NCBI RefSeq assembly: GCF_000003605.2
Contig: NW_003135344.1
Location: forward strand, 223,067-239,774
From: Saccoglossus kowalevskii
Taxonomy: Eukaryota > Hemichordata > Enteropneusta > Harrimaniidae
DNA: 16,708 nt
Reading direction: 5' to 3'
Shown one piece after another: positions 1 through 10,400 of this stretch. The notes beneath the pieces are model-generated. The model worked only from the letters and a program-made list of their open reading frames with translations, did no database searches and had not been told where the DNA came from. Position 1 is the first letter of the stretch. Each line of letters begins with the position of its first letter. The position numbers and the translations under genes are program-made.

Positions 1-1929
1 TCATTATAACCTTATTATTATACATCTTTTCCTTCCAATGATACATCATGGGAATGCCGAATTACAAAAAGTTTAGAACAGAATCACCAAACTTCTTTGT
101 GTGGAGTCCGGTCAAACCCTGGTGGCAGCCAGGTTTGCTTTTATTATTAGAGGATACTTACATGCGTAATCATTCCATATTTGGAATTCGCATTTCCTAA
201 TATGGTAGGATGAAAATACCCAGCAAAATTATTTTGTGACATATGTATAATAATATGATTTATCAATAGCAATTTAACTGATAGTGAAGGTTGTGTAATA
301 GTACAATGTTTCAGTCATTGCAGCACATCGTGCATGATGTAGGTCACATGTGACATATAAATAAAGTTCAAAGTTCATCTGTTCACATGAAATTTCAACG
401 TGTTCTGCTTGACTGCTGTGGCTCTTTATAACATCACCCGCTGAAAGCCTCTATGGGTAACCCAAATGTAAAGGGGAAAAACGACGTCAACAAGAGATGT
501 TTTGTGTAACACCTCCAAATTGAATGTTTCTGGTTGGGATATCATTAAAAAGAGAAAGTATTTTATATTTAAGAATGTTGAAAATATATTTAATATAATT
601 TTTGTTGTAATGCTGCCTACATGACTCAACTATCATTATTTTTTGACATTTTAAACGTTTGTTGCTCTAAAATGTTGTTCTTGATATGAAAACTTGTCAC
701 TTTTATTTTCATGTTTACAAAATGTAATGGTATACAATCACATACACGGGATTTACTTTTCTCTTGTAGAGGACGAACTAGTGAAAAGTTGTACAATGTT
801 TTACGTAGCGAAAGATTCCATGAAATAAAATAAAAAAGATGATAAGGGACCTGAATGTGTTGCCATGGTAGCAATGACTTTGTTATTCCTCATGACATTA
901 AGCCATACTCTGTTGGCCATTTTGAATTGAGAATTGGTCAAAATACATTCATAGTTCAAAATGTTTTTTCTTGTAAATATGTCAGGAAATTGCTGTCAAA
1001 ATTGTATTAATTATTTCTTTATGTTTATATATTGTCTATTCTCTTGTTTTTTTGCATCAGAGCATTTTTTCTTATTTTTTAGCTTCACTGTCATAAACAA
1101 AATGACCAAGTAGAACTATTCAAATACTGACTGAATGTTGTTCTTTGTTCACAAAATTTATATTACCATAAACGAGATAGCATGGAGTGATTCTATATCT
1201 GACTATATATTTCATAATTATAATATATATCTGCCTTTCTTTATTAGCAAATGTTTGTTTCTAAATTAATCAAAAATCAGTGTTTGGAAAAATTTATAGA
1301 GAATTGCAAATTGTTATGTTGATGTTTCAACTTCAAATTGTGAGGGTATTTGACAACTTTTTGAACAATTTTTTGCTGCCAATATTTTGGTACAACAAAG
1401 TTTCATGGGTAAACATTGTATATACGCTATAAACGCTTTTATTGACTTTTTAGTTCTGACGTTTTGACAGCTTTCTCGAGCGGGATATGCAGTCTGTAAT
1501 CAATGGTGTTATTTGTTAGATTCTTAAAAATATATTATTTTTCTCCTGCATCTCATTTAAACCCAAGATACCCGAGGGTCTAATGTACTTAATTACTATG
1601 CTATGTCCATATCGCAAAATAATATTTTGGCTGATTTTAGTTGACAGTTGATTTTGCTCCTTTTTTTGAAGTAACTTGCTGTTTTATGTGATATTTTCAC
1701 CTACTTCGTATCCATGAACATATCACCTTGCTTGTACATGTACGAATGTATACAATTTTGTGTTTTTTGGTGGAAAGTCAGTTGATGAGCATGGGAGGGA
1801 GGGGGGTGCGCACTGTTTGAAGGTTCAGGAGTGAATGGTTTGTTTGTTTGTTCATAGTATTATAGTGCTGAACATTGCCTTTACCATTTTCATCACCAAA
1901 CTTTCTCCCCCAAATTTTTCTGCACTTTT
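1..1929. other. intron or upstream gene interior; no coding sequence recognised
   Basis: This is AT-rich sequence with stops in all frames and no exon recognisable as the ACB core (no YKWDAW- or GFWDPIG-like codons). It presumably lies in the intron before microexon 1. Small items inside are a DR1 site at 365-377 next to a palindrome GTCACATGTGAC, an X-box-like word near 859-875, and a G-rich patch near 1793-1810. Confidence 0.6.
365..377 (+). promoter_or_regulatory. DR1 nuclear-receptor-type word (AGTTCA A AGTTCA)
   Basis: Two perfect AGTTCA half-sites are separated by one base, matching the HNF4/RXR-type DR1 consensus. About 12 bases upstream is the palindrome GTCACATGTGAC, an E-box-like word. 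DR1 sites are relevant to lipid-metabolism genes in animals, but such a word can occur by chance in AT-rich intron sequence, so function is only a guess. Confidence 0.25.
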
Positions 1930-1930
1930 T

Positions 1931-1965
1931 AGTCCCCGTTCGGACGCAGTCCGAAAGCGGGGACT
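1931..1965. repeat. long hairpin at the 5' edge of the repeat element
   Basis: AGTCCCCGTTCGGAC, a 3-base loop GCA, then GTCCGAAAGCGGGGACT form a 15-bp stem with a two-base bulge. It is GC-rich in an AT-rich setting and is followed by GTGCGTGCGTGCGTC. It probably marks the terminus of the element or part of it. Confidence 0.75.
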
Positions 1966-3733
1966 TATGTTTTGACTTATGTTTTTGTGTGTTCGTGCGT
2001 GCGTGCGTCTTTGCGTGCGTCCGGACCTGTTTCTTAGAAATGCCTGGACCAATCACAATCAAACTTCACACATACATCATACATGATATTATACATAGGC
2101 ACGTCAATTTGTTTCACGATCTGATACAAGATGGCCGAATGGCGGCCATTTTTGTGCTAAAAATCATCAAAATCAAGCATTTTTCGGCTGTTTACAGATG
2201 GATTTTGTTCAAAATTGGTATATACGTTAGACATTATAGGACCTTGATGCACATCATTTTGCTTTACAATCTGATTCAAGATGGCCGAATGGCGGCCATT
2301 TTTGTGCTAAAAAATCATAAAAATCAAGCATTTCTCGGCTGTTTACAGATGGATTTTGTTCAAACTTGGTGTACACATTAGACATTATGGGACCTTGATG
2401 CAAATAATTTTGTTTTTCAGATTAGATTCAAAATGGCCGACTGTCGGTCATTTTGTTTTAATGAATGGGCTTCTAGAGCCATATCTCTGACTTGTTTTGA
2501 TCGATTATGTTCAAATTTTGAATATTCATTATACATCATGTCATAGATAGACAGATATATTGGTTTGACGATCCTATTCAAAATGTTCGAATGGTGGTCA
2601 TTTTTGTGCTAAAAAATCATCAAATATCAAGCATTTCTGGCATTTATGGACAGATTTCGTTCAAACTTGGTACATACATTAGACATTACGGGTTCCTGAT
2701 GCACATCATTTTATTTGTTAGATCAGATTCAAAATGGCTGTCTGGCGGCCATTTTGTTTTAATGAATGGGCTTCTAGAGCCATATCTCCGACTTGCTTCC
2801 ACTGATTATGTTCAAATTTTAAATATCATTATACATCATGTCATAGATAGACAGATGTATTGATTTGACGATCCTGTTCAAAATGGCCGAATGGTGGCCA
2901 TTTTTGTGCTAAAAAATCATCAAATATCAAGCATTTCTGGCATTTATGGATGGATCTCGTTCAAACTTGGTACATATATTAGACATTACAGGTTTCTGAT
3001 GCACATCATTTATTTTCCAGATCAGATTCAAAATGGCTGTCTGGCGGCCATTTTGTTTTTATGAATGGGCATCTAGAGCCACATTTCTGACTTGTTTTGA
3101 CCGATTATGTTCAAATTTTGAATATTCATTATACATCATGTCATAGATAGACAGATATATTGGTTTGACGATCCTATTCAAAATGTCCGAATGGTGGTCA
3201 TTTTTGTGCTAAAAAATCATCAAATATCAAGCATTTCTGGCATTTATGGATGGATTTCGTTCAAACTTGGTACATACATTAGACATTACGGGTTCCTGAT
3301 GCACATCATTTTATTTGTTAGATCAGATTCAAAATGGCTGTCTGGCGGCCATTTTGTTTTAATGAATGGGTTTCCAGACCCATATGTCTGACTTGTTTTG
3401 ACTGATTATGTTCAAATTTTTAATATTCATTATACATCATGTCATAGATATACGAATATATTGGTTTGACGATCCTTTTCAAAGTGGCCAAATGGTGGCT
3501 ATTTTTGTGCTAAAAAAATTCTCAAATATCAAGCATTTCTTGCATTTATGGATGGATTTTGTTCAAACGTATAACATACATTAGAGATTACAGGTTCCTG
3601 ATGCACATCATTTTATTTTTCAGATTGGATTCAAAATAGGCCATTTTGTTTTAATGATTGGGCTTCGAGAGCCATATCTCTTAAATGCTTTGACTGATTA
3701 TATTCAAATTTTATATATTCGTTATATATCATG

Positions 3734-3734
<1 letters not shown>

Positions 3735-3767
<33 letters not shown>
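3735..3767. repeat. (TA)n microsatellite
   Basis: An uninterrupted TA run of about 33 bases is followed by GTATACATGTAT. It interrupts the last B monomer of the tandem array, close to the array's 3' edge. Confidence 0.95.
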
Positions 3768-3771
<4 letters not shown>

Positions 3772-3890
3772 ACATGTATTCAAAATGGCTGATTTTGAAT
3801 GCTGTTCCAGAGCAATATCTCTCAAAATGGTACTTGTTTGATGATCAAATACAAATGTCAATCATTTTAATGTTAAAAAAAATCATATAC

Positions 3891-4402
3891 CTGACATGGT
3901 TATATTCCAGCTATATTACTATAAACAAAACTATATATCTTAAATTTGATAACTAACAGGGACTGTGCCATGCATGGCTTGTTTCCTATATTCTTCAATA
4001 TTTCTGGAAATGAACCCTAATTTTGCAGCTAACAGACAAAATTTTAGTAAATTTTTAGTTTTTACTCGAAATAAGTTGGCTATTTTTGTCCCAATCTTCT
4101 GAAGAAAAGTACAGGCTAGGCTGTAAACAGGACTAGATGGTGAATTTGTGATGAAAAGAAATAACTGATGGTGAAAAAGTTGAAGAAGCAAATAGAGTAT
4201 ATTCTATCAGATACCCTGAGATTAATATAGTTTATGTGATTTTATATAGTTACAATTAAATATTATTTTATTTTTATTTTTCGCTGTGGACACAGTATAG
4301 TTATATTGGCGGGAAAAATTACATACTTTGATGAAATAATTTTTTAAGCCACACAATGACTTGTTTTACCATAAAATTAAATCAATGTCTTTCATTTTAC
4401 AG
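3891..4402. other. intron, nothing recognised
   Basis: AT-rich unique-looking sequence runs from the end of the tandem array to microexon 1. No conserved coding is seen; the last ~20 bases are the acceptor tract of microexon 1. Confidence 0.6.
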
Positions 4403-4441
4403 ACTTTGAAAAAGTACAATGATCCTGACAAAATAAACAAG
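4403..4441 (+). CDS. ACBD5: ACBD5 microexon 1 (13 aa, phase 0-0)
   Basis: A 39-nt exon encodes TLKKYNDPDKINK (residues 1-13). It has a pyrimidine-rich acceptor (tttcattttacag) and a donor AAG|GTAATT. Both ends are phase 0, so it can be included or skipped without changing frame. Its pattern (hydrophobic at 2, aromatic at 5, Lys-Ile at 10-11) resembles the next two microexons and the start of exon 4, which suggests duplication. Vertebrate ACBD5 as I know it goes from the end of the ACB domain (EEMKK) directly to the IIETMP exon, so this would be an insertion. It could be a cassette exon, a constitutive exon, or less likely a chance splice-like sequence. Confidence 0.68.
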
Positions 4442-7400
4442 GTAATTTAGAGACGGGGATTACCATCGCCATAGTAACTGACATTTTCAGATTATGTTCT
4501 ATTTTCCATTGTCAAATTTTGAATTATTCATGGTGATATGGGTTAAAAAATTTAAATGAAGTAATCCATAGAATACATATAGAAATTGGTTAATAAAGTT
4601 AGCAGTAGGAAGTACCTGTATTGACAAAGAAAAAACCTGTTATTATGTAATTTGTGTTCATTAGTCTTTTACATCTCCATTTCACCAAAAAAAAAACATC
4701 TTGAAAATAAAGCAATTATTAAAATTATTATTTTTTATTCCAGATGTTAGAAAAATTTCCAGAATCTGGAAAAATGATGGAGGTAAAAATGTTATTTTTA
4801 TATGGGAAATAAGGAAATGTTTTATGGACACCTAATTACCATAAAAACTCAATTAATTTGTGCACCCCTTTCATTTTCAAAAGCTGATTCATGTTAACAA
4901 AAAAAGTTTATAATTTTCTTTTTTTATTTTGCAACCTGAAATCAATCATAATAAGAATATTAAGAAAAAAATTAAAGCTAGTTGCAAAACATGTTTATTA
5001 TGTTCTCCATCGTCACACCGTAAATACTTCCCTGGTATTGCTGGGTATCAATAAAACATTCATCAAAATGTGAACTTCATTCTTTTACTCAGGGCATACA
5101 ATATATCAATAAACAGAATTTCATACATAGGGCTAGCCAAATAACATTTTAAGACAATCCATAGATCCTAACATATCAATCATTGGATATTAATTAATAA
5201 ATTTAACTTTGTAATACCTCTGGTAATTTTTTGGAAAGCAATGCTACTTCTCGTCTTTGTTGTAAATTGGATGTTGTATTGTGATTTTTTGGCAGATTTG
5301 CATATTGTTTCACTAGCAAAGCTTCACCCTAAATTGCTGTGTCGTGTATGTGAACTTCTCACTCAACTAATTTTTGCTGATGATCAAATCATAGCAAATG
5401 TTTCGTTTTCTTTTTTATAAAAAAAATGAAAGTCTCAATTTATTGAGTTGACATATATCATTAATTTACATGTATGCACAAAAAAATATTCCATTTATAT
5501 GCTATTAATTGAACTATTAATTATTTTACTGCCAAATAATTGAGTTTTTACGATATTGTCACCCATTAACTGTCATCAAATGCAATGCAATATGACAACC
5601 CTCATAATACAATGAATACCAAGTTAGGGCCATCAAATCACTGCCCATTGGCGCAATGAACTTTGACTGCCTATTAAATTGTCATTGAATTCACTGAAAC
5701 TCAGTCTCCAATAAATATCCATCAAAATTAAGTCTAACCTACATATATACATTTTGCAAAGGGAAACCCTAAAACTGAGTCCAATAAAAGTATTTTTAAG
5801 AGCATAGTTTGTTGAGGTTCTTATAATATTGATAATTTTAATAAATTCCTTGCTAATATTCCTCTGTAATTAGACGCATGAGTAAAGAGGTAATACACTG
5901 TATTAAATACATATCTCTTGTGTACTACACATCAAAACGTTTTATTTTGCCTTACAGATGATGCATGTTTATCAGTCTGATCCACGGCCAGAAAAAATCA
6001 AAGAGGTAATTCTGGATAGTGTCCAGCTGTATGCAATTCTGTGGGTTCTTCATAAACAAAACAGTGTTACATGTATTATATCTGCCCAAGGAAGAACATG
6101 GAGACACAACTGCGGCAATTGTTTTTAATGTACATTGTGATTTGTATGCAAAGCAGATAGAAGTCTTACAAATTATTTTACCATATTTTTTTTAAATTTG
6201 TCTAAAAATGAAAAAAAAATTATTTTACTTCCTAATCCAAGCTAATTTGCCAACTAGTTGCCGTAGAGGCCAACTTTTTGCCATAGTAGGAATCTTGTTA
6301 CCATAGTGGCCACCTTGTTGTTATATTGTTCAAAAAATAATCTTCTATTTTAATGTGTTGCCAACTGTTTCATGAACATGTCTGACTGCACTAGGTTCAT
6401 TTAAACTTTATATATAGACTATTTCAAGACCACAAATGCTGGAATGACAATCTTTTTCCTGAAATAGTATTGAATTACCATTTGTGTATTTATCACATCA
6501 ACTTTGGCATTTGGGTCGCCCAACTATCCTGTTTGCGCTACCCAACTCACATTTACATCCTCCCAAAAAACAAGGGGTGTTTAAAACAGTTGATGCAAGT
6601 GTGTTGATGGGAGTGTGATGGAAAGACATTGAAACCCCGACTCGAATGCATCAATTGTTTATCAAGCAGATTCATTTCATGTGTATATGAACATACTTGT
6701 GACTGTTTCATGTATTGAAGTCAACACAATGGTGAAAGTTTTTTTGCTTATCTTTCAGTCATTTTTAAAACTGTTAACAGTCATTACATCATACTTTTCT
6801 TTCTTCTACACGTAATTTGGAAGAAGGATTAGGTAGCGCAATACACTTATATCACACCAATTTGTCATTGTTAGCGATTGATTGTAACATTGACGACACT
6901 TTACCATGGATTCATTGTAATGTTTCTTAGATTTGCTTCATTCATAAATCTGCCTCTAATTAAGCATTAATCTTCATTATTTTCAGCTTTCATTGCCACA
7001 AAAGGCAATTTTTTTGAATGTTTGATCCAGACCCATAAAATAATTTGTACATCGTATTCATAAATCATTTACAAGCAATTAAAACTCGAGTATCTAATGC
7101 ATTTTGTAAAAAAGAAACATGAATTTAATTTTTTTTTTTTTTATTTCAAGACATATTTTAGTCATTTTTTATTATTAACTACTACTTTTTGAAAACTATC
7201 AGTTACTGAGAAAACAGATTTTGGATCCAAGTTTATCAAAAAAAAATCATTTTTTTGCTAGGTTGGTACATGTACCACCCTCCATTCTACGAAATACTTA
7301 CACATCAATCTATTGTATCACTGCACAAGCTTCGTATCTACTTTTCAAATTTATAATTAATTTAGGTAGAAAAATTACCTATATAAACCATTATATGTTT

Positions 7401-10400
7401 CATTCTACTGTAATATTATAATACCATCTACATGTATGTTCACTGTACATGTACTATGTTTACATGTTAGCTGTATACCATGTTTTTTGTGTGTGTGTAT
7501 AAGTGATATGCTAAACTTTGAGAACGGTAATTTACATCACATATCATGGTTTATTACTTTATAGGAATGAATTAAAGTCATGTCTCTGACATCGTTAGTT
7601 ATTTGTCTTATTTTTATTTTTGACAGATTGTTGAGGCTATGCCACACACGCCGGAAGTCGCCTTATTCGTGAAAAACCTGGGACCCTTTTTTGAGGCCAT
7701 TACAGACAATGGCCCAATGGAATTGAATGCAAATGAAAAGCCATTACTTCCTAACGGCAATGCGACGATAGGAAACAGCGAAAGTTCAGAAAATGAGACG
7801 CATCCATTTGATGTATCCCTGTCAATGCTGGAAACGACCGGTCAAGAAAATGGAACTCACAAGTTTGACCTTGAAGGGACGGAGGGTATGTCAATTTTTT
7901 TATTATTTTCTCAGTGTTACTAGTTATTAACCTACATAAAAAGATTCTGAAAATAAATCTATACAGTGAATTTCATAAAGGCATGAATATTTTTTTTTTT
8001 AGAAATTTTAAAAATATTTATAAAACATTTATCTTTGAGGGGGATCCTCACGCTTCATTCAAATCCAAAAAATTACTTTTGGTGGCTGTAGAAATCATCC
8101 ATTACCCATTGGTCAATTCACTGCAACACGTTGTTGATTGGTCAAATTGTTTGCAAATCATCATTTGAAGTTTTTAAAACAGTTGTAAATATTTTATATA
8201 AAAACATTCATGCATTAATGAAATTCACTGTATCACCCAAATGTTAGTTTGTAGTGTTCTATTTCAAAATAGCAGTGACCACAAATTTCATCAATGATTT
8301 TATGGGACTTGTTTCAGTGTGTATTTTACATATTCAAGACTATCATATGGAAGTCTATTTAGCAAATACTTGAATTTGATTTTGAAATAGGCATCATATA
8401 CAGTTGAAAAGTTTACAGTCCAATATCAGCAAGATGTTGGTATTTCAACGTGATAATAAAATAATACTTGGTGATTTTAATGTAATATTGATTGGTTTTA
8501 ATTTCATTGGTAATGACAAGTATATAACAAGTTTCAAATAAAAACAAAACCCATTGCTTTAGGAGAAAATAATCACAGTAGTGTAATCTAATCACAAGTG
8601 AATAATGTTGATTATTACTATAGTCATGATTATAATAACTCAATTCATTATGATTTCCTATGAAATGCAAGTTTTATTTTATAAGTTCTCAATGTGAAAG
8701 TACATCGACCATGCACATGTGACCTGAAAACTCTGGTCTTTGACCTAATAGGTCTAGCTAAATGCTTCTTTTAAAAAAAAACATACAATTTTCCAGTAAA
8801 ATCCTGAAACTTTGATGATAATATTTGCTTCTTTTTGAGTTACCTTTCTAATGGAGCAAATATGGTAATTTTATATTTTTTCTATCATAGAAGAATCGCT
8901 AACTGAGGAGGAAGAAGACGAAGATGATGACGTGGAAGAAGAAGATGAAGAGGAGGTAAGATCTGAAGAAGAAGAGTTAGAAAATGGCGAGATGAAAGAA
9001 GATTCTATGAATGATGGGAGAGATGATGGGAGAGATGGGGGGAATAGTGGAATTGATGAGAATGGTGGTGAAGAGGTTGCGTTAAATGAAGATTTACATA
9101 TTGTTGACAACAAAGCATACGTGATGGAGGTCAAACCCATAGATAAATCAGCTGTGTCAGTTAAAAAAGAGAAAAAAGACTCTGAGAGTGACGAAGGTAA
9201 ATACATTGTATTTTTCATTCAAGGGAAATGTTGATGTTTATCCCTTCCTCATATGTATTTTAGTTTGTACAGGTGAATGATTGCATCTTGCCCACAAGTT
9301 GTAGATTTAAATTGTATTAGATGCACAACAGCTTTAATTAATTGGTGTATTATTCCGCATCACTAAACATATCCTGTATCGCTGATGGAAAATACATGTC
9401 TTTCTTGAGCGAGACATCTATTAACAACAAAATGACTGTACGTTCTAAAGTGGGCCTGTATTCCTAATAATATTAATCTTAATAAATTTGTACATCATTG
9501 GCGGAATTTCAAGTGATACGATATTCAATTTTTTGGGAGTTATACTCCCGTTAATGTTGCCATAACAATAGTGCTGCCTGCCAATGGTGTCTGCTCACTA
9601 TCTAAGTCTGGCTCGCATCTTACGGAACTATTGGGTAGTATTCTGTGAGCTGCTGCCATTCTACTGATGTTATCAAACAGGAAAATATTTTACAAAATCT
9701 GTGTATACAGAATTAAAGAACAATTTAATCCCATATTGGTAATTCCACATGCCAAGTGTCAAGGGATGTGATATAAGATTTTTATCTGCTGTCCATTGAC
9801 AGCTTTATTGTGTAACTGATCATGTATCAACTTTTCATGAATGACATTTCTTCTTGAAAACTACTCTTCAAATTGCTTTTGTATTTGGTGTGTAGTTGCC
9901 TTGGGTGACCCCCTCCAATTTTGTCATTTCGTGCCAATATCATAAATTATCACCATTTTCAACAAATAATTTTTAAAAACTATCAGTCAGATAATGCCGA
10001 TAATGCTTGGTAGCGTTATTAATTCTGAGTCTTGTAAATCAATATATATGAGTGCAGAGCTGTCTCGAGTAAAAGGTCATTTGTTCATTTTTTGCCAACC
10101 TCATATATGGTGAATTGTAAGAGAAAAGTAACAATGCGCAAGTCAATGTGGGCATACATGTATGTGGACCAACTTTTACACTTATGTGAAATTGTTGTAG
10201 TTGCATTATTCAAACTCATGAAATCAAATTAAATATGTTATTATTATTCTCAGATGGTTTTGTCCGTGTAAATGGTGAATACATGAATGGGGGTTCGTCA
10301 CCAAAACTGACTGTAGCCGAACCCACGTTCCCGCATGCACTCACAAGTGATACAGACAGTGGCGATGAGATATTCTGTGATTCAGTGGAGAAACAATACA

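Larger units (their letters stand above)
1930..3890. repeat. tandem-repeat element: ~150-bp monomers, mostly in A/B dimers, with hairpin leader
   Basis: The element has a leader with a hairpin (1931-1965) and a TGCG-rich run, then monomers whose anchor (ATGGCC or variant) falls at about 2131, 2281, 2433, 2583, 2734, 2883, 3033, 3183, 3334, 3483 and 3635, a spacing of 149-152. The first two are type A (GGCCATTTTTGTGCTAAAAAATCAT). From 2433 types B (GGCCATTTTGTTTTAATGAATGGG) and A alternate, giving ~300-bp dimers. The array decays into a TA microsatellite and a partial copy after 3780. Because 150 is divisible by three, open frames run across units, but stops and frame changes show they are not genes. 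The leader, tandem core and microsatellite layout recalls non-autonomous Helitron-like 'pearl'-type elements of bivalves; the family is not proven. Confidence 0.88.

Noticed and set aside
766-800. Acceptor-like cttttctcttgtag followed by AGGACGAACTAG as a possible further microexon
   Set aside because: The phase-0 frame meets a stop at once and no suitable donor follows in the other frames.
1875-2381. 168-codon open frame over the leader and the first two repeat units
   Set aside because: It stays open only because the 150-base unit is divisible by three. Later units break the frame, and composition follows the repeat, not a gene.
2591-3391. Two near-identical open frames (2591-2863 and 3191-3391) starting MVVIFVLKNHQ
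   Set aside because: They are the same phase of the A monomer in two repeat copies; the intervening copy differs and the frames end at random points in B monomers.
3654-3956. Plus-strand frame across the TA microsatellite (IYIYIYIYI)
   Set aside because: It is translation of a microsatellite within decayed repeat units.
6755-7033. Acceptor-like sites (tatctttcag near 6760 and ttattttcag near 6986) as possible extra microexons
   Set aside because: No in-frame donor follows before a stop codon.
8871-9218. Minus-strand 115-codon frame rich in Ser/Pro
   Set aside because: It is the antisense of the acidic GAA/GAG/GAT-rich exon 5, which gives Ser/Phe/Leu-rich antisense translation.
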